64,000 nucleotides of DNA from Macrolepiota albuminosa (taxonomy: Eukaryota; Basidiomycota; Agaricomycetes; Agaricales; Agaricaceae): positions 62,001 to 126,000 of the forward strand of contig JAMWFC010000134.1 in assembly GCA_027475525.1 (NCBI GenBank), read 5' to 3'. Made by a program: the position numbers and the translations under genes. The notes under the pieces are model-generated. The model made no database searches, was not told the origin of the DNA, and saw only the letters and a program-made list of their open reading frames with translations. Below, piece by piece: positions 57,088 to 64,000 of the stretch (its first letter is position 1; the number at the start of each line of letters is the position of its first letter).

Positions 57088-58504
57088 ATGTCTGATATGG
57101 AAGTCTCGGAGGAGGAAGCGCATAGCTCCTTGGCCTTAAACGTCTCCCCACCCCCCGACATTGAAACTTTATCGATCTTTAAGGACGCCCTCCAGGACAC
57201 GCTCTCTGACGGGGACACTACCCTAGTAAGCCCAATGCTCTCTACCTCCTCATTACCGCCAGTAGAAGGGGAATCAACCCCAAGGGATACGAGCCTAGGA
57301 ACCCAGGGATCCCGTAGCAACCTACCCTGGATAGTCAAACAATCCCGGATCATGCCAGTAGACCCCCCCTTCACCCAAATGATACCGCTGACCACTGCAA
57401 CTAAGAAGACAGGAGGACATACATCCTCGGCCAAGGGTAAACCCCTCCAACTCCCGAAAGGCCTAGCACGAACACCCACTCCTATTGGTGGTTTCCCAAC
57501 TATTCATTTATCTACTCCTCCCTGGTACAACTTACTGCCGGACCAGCGAGACCACTTTGATGCATACCCCGAACCTAAGCTGTGGGTTAGAGACTGGCAA
57601 GCGAGTTAGGACGCAGACCTCATGACCACTAGTGATAAACTCAAGGAACTAGTGAAGCAGATAACGGGCGAAAGGGCGAGATTATCCACCCCCCAGAAAG
57701 AAAAAGATATCGCAACCAAGAGACGCAACGATAGATACAAACCCCCCTACCACTTTCTCATATCCGACATCTCTCAACAAGCCTACAATCTGCTTATCGG
57801 ATACCCGATCATCTCCACTGCTAGTGCCACCACCTTCTTCCTACCCTACACCCCACCCATTCCTCGCCTCCTATGCACCATCAAAGGCTTTACCCTTAGC
57901 ATCAGGATGCCGGAGGCTGTGTTCGAGTCTGAGGTGATGGCCACAAAAATTGTCCAATCTACTCTGATCGCAAATGAGACTACAATCACGCTGATGAAAA
58001 ACAGGCTAATTGAGGATGCGACGTCCCAACATAACATGGATCCAGTAATCAAATTGATATGTACCCTGGAAGTCAAGCTCGTAAGGGGTGAGGAAGCAGT
58101 GGACTGGGCAACGACAGTGAGGCCTACGAAGCCACTATGGAATGTCTTCTTTAAACACCCACCCCAGATCTCCTGGACCAGCTTCTTTGTCATCCTACAG
58201 AACATTCGAGACGTAAAATTTATCGACATGGATTGCGGCAGTGCAACCTTAATCGACGAGACTAACCGACTCCACTGCTACAAGTGCAAAGGTGCCGACC
58301 ACAATGCCCCACAATGCGAGTACGCTGCTATGGAAGGGTGGCATGGAAACGAGGGAGCGGGTAAAGTTGAAGAAACTGTGGAATTCACGTCATCGAGCCG
58401 GGAAACTCTGCTAGGTTGAAATAGGAATGAACGCCGTGCTGAAAGCTGGAGGGGTGGTAGTCGCTACCCAGGCTTTGGTGGAATCAGACGTGACTGTAGA
58501 TAAA
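57088..58504 (+). pseudogene. LINE ORF1 (Gag-like RNA-binding protein)
   Basis: ATG at 57088 (MSDMEVSEEEAHSS). One frame to 58419, with a TAG at 57607-57609 (WQAS*DADL). After the TGA at 58417 the same frame continues with an Arg/Gly-rich tail (ERRAESWRGGSRYPGFGG) to 58504, so that TGA is probably also a mutation (CGA-to-TGA). Zinc knuckle CYKCKGADHNAPQC (CX2CX4HX4C) at about 58276-58320. Family role: binds element RNA to form the transposition particle. 471 codons including the two stops. Confidence 0.85.
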
Positions 58505-58733
58505 TTACACTTAGAAAACGACAAAGTACTCCCCTACGTGAAAATGAAATCTCCCCTCTCCACAAATAAGTTTTGATGGCTATATAGGGCGGATAAGACC
58601 GGGATGAATTTACTGAGTTTTCACAACGACAGGTAATCCCAGGTTAGCCCCCCACTGGGCTGGGAAGAGCCTAGACGGCATCGTATTTACGAAAGGCAGT
58701 GCTGGGCAGCGCTCCTGCTTAAGTCTGATATGA
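58505..58733. other. Spacer between LINE ORF1 and ORF2
   Basis: No open frame of note. The ORF2 frame opens after a TGA at 58731-58733. Confidence 0.6.
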
Positions 58734-61700
58734 CATTGCCTAACCCCCCTCAATCCTGTCACAATAATAGAAGAAATACAACATTGGGAGAATTCAAACA
58801 GTAACGGCAACAGCCCCTCTCGGGTAGGAGAGGATCAAAGCACCACCATCGGCCACACCCTTTATGACGACCCGAGAGGGATCGGAGATGGATTGTCGGC
58901 ATCCCACCCCTCGCAAGAGACACAGGGACTATACCCCCTACAACTCACTGTGGGCTTAAGAAATGAAAACAGTCTTAACGAGAGACCATACCCTCGAGCT
59001 GGAATACAAAGACATACCATACAGGGCCCACAGCTAGAGCTTCCCAACGAAACACAACAGAACCAGCCCCCAACACCAACGACCAACAGCCAACATCTAG
59101 AGAATCCCACCGAAACACAACAGAGCCAGAATGCGACGTCAATGACAAACGCCCCAAATGATGTATGCCAGATTGGGACACCCAAAAAGTCAAAGAGAGG
59201 AGGAGTAAAAGTGGCGTCACTGAACATGAAAGGTGGGGGCTCGGAAGGTACAAGATCAAAATGGAATGAAATATGTCAAGTAGTTAGAGAGGAAGCCATA
59301 GATATATTGGCGGTTCAAGAGACTCACCTAGATGATATACTAAGAGAGGATCTAAACAAGCTGTTTGAAAGGCAGATACACATCCTGTTGGACCTAGACA
59401 TGATGCACCCTAACACAAAAGGAGTGGCTTTTGTACTTAACAAAAAGATGACAAAGTGGAAGGAAGTTAAGCTTACTAAAATTGTCCCTGGCAGAGCAGT
59501 GATGATAGAAATACCTTGGGCCAAGAACGAAACCTTTAGATGTGTGAATGTGTATGCCCCAAACGACCCGAGGCAGAATGAAGATTTCTGGAAGGAACTA
59601 AGGGACGTATGGTCCACAGAAGGTAGCACACACAAACCCCAGGTGATACTGGGCGACACAAACATAGTCGAGGATGCACTGGACAGACTCCCTGCCCATG
59701 AGGACAACCAACAGGCTGTAAGTGCCCTGGCTGAGATGAAGTCCCACTTAGGCCTGGTAGATGGCTGGAGGAGAGAAAATCCAACTAAAATAGACTTTAC
59801 TTTCTATATGGCGGGAAGGACGTGCCAATCGAGAATTGATCGCATATATATAAAAGATTCACTAGTGGGCCATACATACGATTGGACGATTAAGAGAACC
59901 GGAATAAATACAGACCATCTGCTTGTAACCGCCAGGCTCCTGAACCCCTGGACACCTCAAGTAGGTGAAGGGAGATATGCAATTCCGATTAGACTACTGG
60001 AAGACGAAAAACTGATCAGTAAGCTAGAGATAATAGGTATGGAACTCTCACAAGAGTTTGAAAACGCAACACATGATAAGGATGCGACGAAGAGCCTGCA
60101 GGCGGCCTACAAAAACTTAAAAGTAGAAATGATTAAAGAGATCAGGGAGTACTCAAAGAAAAAATCGCATAAGATTAAGGAAGAACTCAAAAGCCTACGG
60201 AAAGACTGAGAAGAGATCCACAATAATCCTGCCCTGGGTGAGGAATGCAAAGGCCTAGAGGCAGCGCTACTGGATGACAGAATAAAACTCCTTGAGAGAT
60301 GGAGGTTTGAGCGAGCAAGAGACACAGTAGCGGCGAGCTTTGAAATACATGGAGAAACACTCACCAAGCCATGGATCAACATGAACAGAGAAACAAAACC
60401 AAGGGACTGTATAATAGCACTGAAAAGACCCCACATAGAAGGTGGAGGACTCGAAAGGAGGTCGTACAAAATGGCAGAAATCATGAGAAATTTTCACGCA
60501 AACCTTCAAAGCGATGGTATCCCAGGGGACGGAGTTGAATATGAAAACCGGTTGAAAAGGGTACTGTCCCATGTGGACAAAAAGGTCCTGGAAGAGGACA
60601 AAATGTTGCTAGGGAATGATATAACATACGAAGAGATTGAGAAAGCAATAACAGACCTTCCAAACGGGAAAGCCGCAGGCCTAGACGGAATCCCGCAAGA
60701 ACTTTAGAAAGCATTACTTGAAAGATTTAAACAGCGGACTGCTGATGATACCGTGAGATTTGATGTAACAGAGATGTTAAAAAAGGTCTTCAATAGCATC
60801 AAGGAGGACGGAATGGAAATAGGAACAGGGTTTGCTGATGGGTGGCTATGCCCAATATATAAAAAGGGAGACAGAACAGATGCAGGAAACTATAGACCGA
60901 TTACGGTATTAAATACAGACTATAAGATTTTCACAAAGATCCTCTCAACAAGACTGAGCGGAGTAGCACCAGAGATAATACATATGAACCAAGCTGGGTT
61001 TATGAAAGGAAGAAGAATAGAGGACCAGACGGAGCTGGCACACCTCATGATAAGAAGGTGTGAGGAAAAAAGAGAAAATGGGATGATAGTATGCCTGGAT
61101 CAGGAAAAGGCCTACGATAGAATCTTACACACCTTCCTGTGGGCATCCCTAAGAAAATTTAACTTCCCAGAACCCTTTGTGGAAATGATTAAGGAACTAT
61201 ATAAAGATGCAAATACAAAGGTCATACTAAACGGTGAAATAAGCACAATGTATCAAGTAACAAGAGGAATTTGACAAGGTGACCCAATGTCATGCCTACT
61301 ATTTAACATAGCCATAGAATCACTGGCACAAATGCTGAGAAAATCAAAACTGAAAGGTTTTAAGATTAGAGATGAAATTGAAAGATTAATTGCAACTTTA
61401 TTTGCTGATGACACAACGGCGTACTTATCCGAAGACGACCGATTTAAAGACCTTACAAAAATCCTCACAAAATGGTGTAAAGTATCAGGGGCTAGGTTTA
61501 ACATTCCGAAGACTGTCGTTGTACCTATTGGTACCAGAGAATATAGAGATAAACTTATATTAAGCCGACGGAGCTCAGTAAGAGGTTCAAAGATCCCGAA
61601 TAACATAAAAATTGCTAGAGACGGGGAGGCAACGCATCTCCTTGGAACCTTCATTGGAAATGGAGTTGATGACAATAGTATCTGGACCCCAACGATAGAA

Positions 61701-63989
61701 GCAGTTGCATGCGATCTAAAGAGATGGAACCGGAGCATGCCTACATTAGAAGGTAAACGTCTGATAGTAAACATGGTAGTAGGAGGACGCACACAATACA
61801 GGACAAGTGTGCAAGGGATGCCTAAAAGAGTTGAAACTGAACTCACTAAGATGATAAAAGACTTTATATGGGGGGAAGGGAACCGCCCAACTATAAGCCT
61901 GGACACCCTATGCCTCCTGCATGACAGAGGTGGAAAAAAACTACTAAATGTCACATTAAGGAATGAAGCAATCGAACTGATGAAGGCAAAAAGATACTTA
62001 GATATTGGCCCATCAAGACCCACATGGGCAATTGTGGCAGACGACATCTTGGAATCAAGAGTTACAAAAAGATGGACGAAAGCCGAAGGAAATACATTTT
62101 ATAACCCTTTCCTGCAATATCTGGATGTTGATGCCAGAACGAGGGAGGAGGGCCTCCCTACGTCTATACAAAGAATGATAAGAGCTGCGAGAAAGTACTC
62201 AATTAGTTTTAGCCCTCTAGCACTCGATGAAAACCTTAAGAAACAGCTACCAATATGGTTCCACCTTGGGATAGAAGGAATCAAAAACCTGAGAATAAAC
62301 TCTGAACAAGCAATATGCCTTAGAACAAACCATAAAATAATGACAGTTGGAGAGATGGTCAAGCTAGTGGACCTCTTTGGTCCGAATTTAAACCAAGACC
62401 ACAAACCAAGGAGCAACTGCACTTGCGTGACTTGTAAGAAGATGAGAATGGAAGGATGCGCAAACCCAAATAAATGTTGGAAGTGCGCAAAAGAATGGAT
62501 TGATAAGCTAGGACACAAGTGGTCCCCACGCACTAAGACAGATGCCCGCGACTTGACGGCGGAAGAGAAAGCCTTGCTAGAGGAGGCAGGGGGCAAAATC
62601 TTCAACCCTGAGATAGTACTGAAGTCCTCGCTGAAGGACGGCTTCAGAGTTTTTACAAAAACTCAAAATGCACAGGGCACAAACAACCACAACTACTCCA
62701 GAATAAGCCATCCCCCACTATCACTAACAACAGTATATACGGATGGGTCCTGCATACATAATGGCTCTATAAGCGCAGTTGCAGGAGCTGATATATGGTT
62801 CAGGGAAGACGACGTGAGGAATGAGGCAATTAGATTACCTAGCAACCTGTTGCAGTCGAATAACACAGGCGAGGCACTGGCTATTCTGAGGGCAGCCTGC
62901 ATTGTCCCGGATGAAAACCCCTTGAAGATTATGAGCGACTCGAAGATTGTTCTTGACAGCCTGACGACGCATCTAAAGAAAAATGAAGATAACGGCTGGA
63001 TAGGAGCCGCAAATAAAGACCTAATGAGAACCCTGGCGGCAAAGCTTAGAAGCAGAAGCGGAATAATTATTTTCGAAAAAGTGAAAGGACACTCGGAGGA
63101 TGTCGGAAATGAAGGAGCTGACGTTCTCGCAGGACAGGGAGCGAGAAATAGTGAACCAATAGACATGGATATGAAACCCCCAGTAGAGTTTGACCTCCAA
63201 GGGGCAAGACTAACCAAAGTGACCCAAGCCCTTCTATATAAGGCCATGATTGAGATGAGGCCGACACCCATAAGACGTGGAACGCTAACTCACCTTGATA
63301 TGACAAGGTGGGCGGTGAATGACATAAATGGTGACGCACCAACTGACGAGAGAATATGGACGTCAATCAAGGATAAGGATCTGTCAAGGGAAACCCGATC
63401 CTTCCTGTGGAGAACAATGCATAACGGATATAAGGTTGGAAGGTTCTGGGAGAACATTCCAAACTTCGAGAGGAGGGCATACTGCCAAGTGTGCGACAAT
63501 GCTACAGAGTCTATGGAGCACATCCTTACGGAATGCTCTGCTTCAGGACAAGATACTGTCTGGAAGCTAGCTAGGAAGATACACGAAAAGAGGGGAATAG
63601 AGATGGGTAAGCCAATGCTGGGAGAACAGCTGGGTTGCGCTCTGATTAAGAGGAAACAAGGCCGAGATAAATCGGGCGCAAATAGATTCTCAAAGATAGT
63701 AGTGTCGGAGGCTACAAGAACTATATGGAAGATAAGATGTGAATGGCGAATCTCGAGAGAGGCGAACCCGGATAATATGTTAAGAGAGGAGGAAATAACA
63801 AATAGACTTAGGAAGGCGATTGCCCAGAGACTTAAGCTAGACTGTCTGATGACAGACAAATCCCGCTTTGGTAAGAAGGCGAAGAGGACGAAGATGGTCC
63901 AGAATACGTGGAGGAATTTCTTGCCAAGTGACATTGAACCCCTCAAGGCTTGGAGGACAGCAACCGAGGTTTTAGTGGGTATTGGCTAA
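58734..63989 (+). pseudogene. LINE ORF2 (endonuclease, reverse transcriptase, RNase H)
   Basis: One frame of about 1,750 codons with only three internal stops: TGA 60207 (RKD*EEI), TAG 60705 (PQEL*KAL, former Trp likely) and TGA 61272 (RGI*QGDP, where reverse transcriptases have Arg, so CGA-to-TGA). APE-type endonuclease 59209-59940: SLNMKG, AVQETH, NVYAPN, LGDTN, SRIDRIY, TDHLLV. RT 60640-61450: NGKAAGLDGIP, NYRPITVLN, QAGFMKGR, QGDPMSCLLFN and the catalytic LFADDTTAY. RNase H 62725-63140 with the D-E-D-D pattern YTDGS, TGEALAIL, MSDSKIV, GNEGADVLAG. C-terminal CQVCDNATESMEHILTEC. The initiator is unclear: the first in-frame ATG comes only shortly before the endonuclease. Confidence 0.93.
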
Positions 63990-64000
63990 CGAGTCCCACA

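Larger units (their letters stand above)
56900..64000 (+). mobile_element. Tad-like non-LTR retrotransposon (LINE), nearly full length
   Basis: ORF1 with a zinc knuckle, then ORF2 with APE endonuclease, reverse transcriptase, RNase H and a terminal CCHC-like motif: the layout of the Tad1/I-type LINEs in fungi. The 5' end is not sharply defined (somewhere after 56720); the 3' tail lies beyond the window, 11 bases after the ORF2 stop. Both ORFs keep their frame throughout and are interrupted only by stops. Confidence 0.92.

Noticed and set aside
61253..62047. Long minus-strand frames in the LINE
   Set aside because: They are antisense shadows of ORF2, which carries the catalytic motifs.

Overview
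This is a repeat-rich nuclear window from a filamentous fungus, most likely a mushroom-forming basidiomycete (Agaricomycetes). The evidence is: introns of 51-58 bp with GT..AG ends; a patatin/NB-ARC/TPR NLR gene with nearly identical TPR units; a chromodomain Ty3 element of the self-priming Tf1/sushi type; two kinds of Helitron; a Tad-like LINE with RNase H; and Copia relics. There is no rRNA, recognisable tRNA or CRISPR.

Layout. 1-2350 (mostly minus): 5' part of a Helitron replicase gene with duplicated micro-exons. 2360-6760: CpG-normal DNA with one small proline-rich gene. 6763-17218 (plus): an NLR gene with six coding exons. A 6,571-bp Ty3 retrotransposon with identical LTRs sits inside its fifth coding intron. 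17.2-23.9 kb: a nearly CpG-free block with solo LTRs and dead Ty3 remains. 24.1-27.4 kb (minus): degenerate intron-containing gene. 28.4-35.5 kb (minus): degenerate Helitron (Rep, PIF1 helicase, cysteine-peptidase-like tail) with a solo LTR nested in it. 35.8-37.9 kb and 38.8-45.1 kb (minus) and 46.9-47.8 kb (plus): degenerate genes of unknown families. 48.3-56.0 kb: two opposite-facing Copia fragments around a broken secreted double-psi beta-barrel gene and a minisatellite. 56.9-64.0 kb (plus): an almost full-length LINE with a few stop codons.

Only the NLR gene (after splicing), the Ty3 pol and the small proline-rich ORF look intact. Most other coding sequence carries stops of the TGG->TAG/TGA and CGA->TGA kind, which fits long-term G:C to A:T decay.

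A quality warning: eight perfect tandem duplications, all with a period of exactly 77 bp, lie at unrelated places (including gag and a solo LTR). That pattern is best explained by unmerged k-mer overlaps at contig joins, so the gag frameshift and the extra LTR length should not be read as biology until checked.
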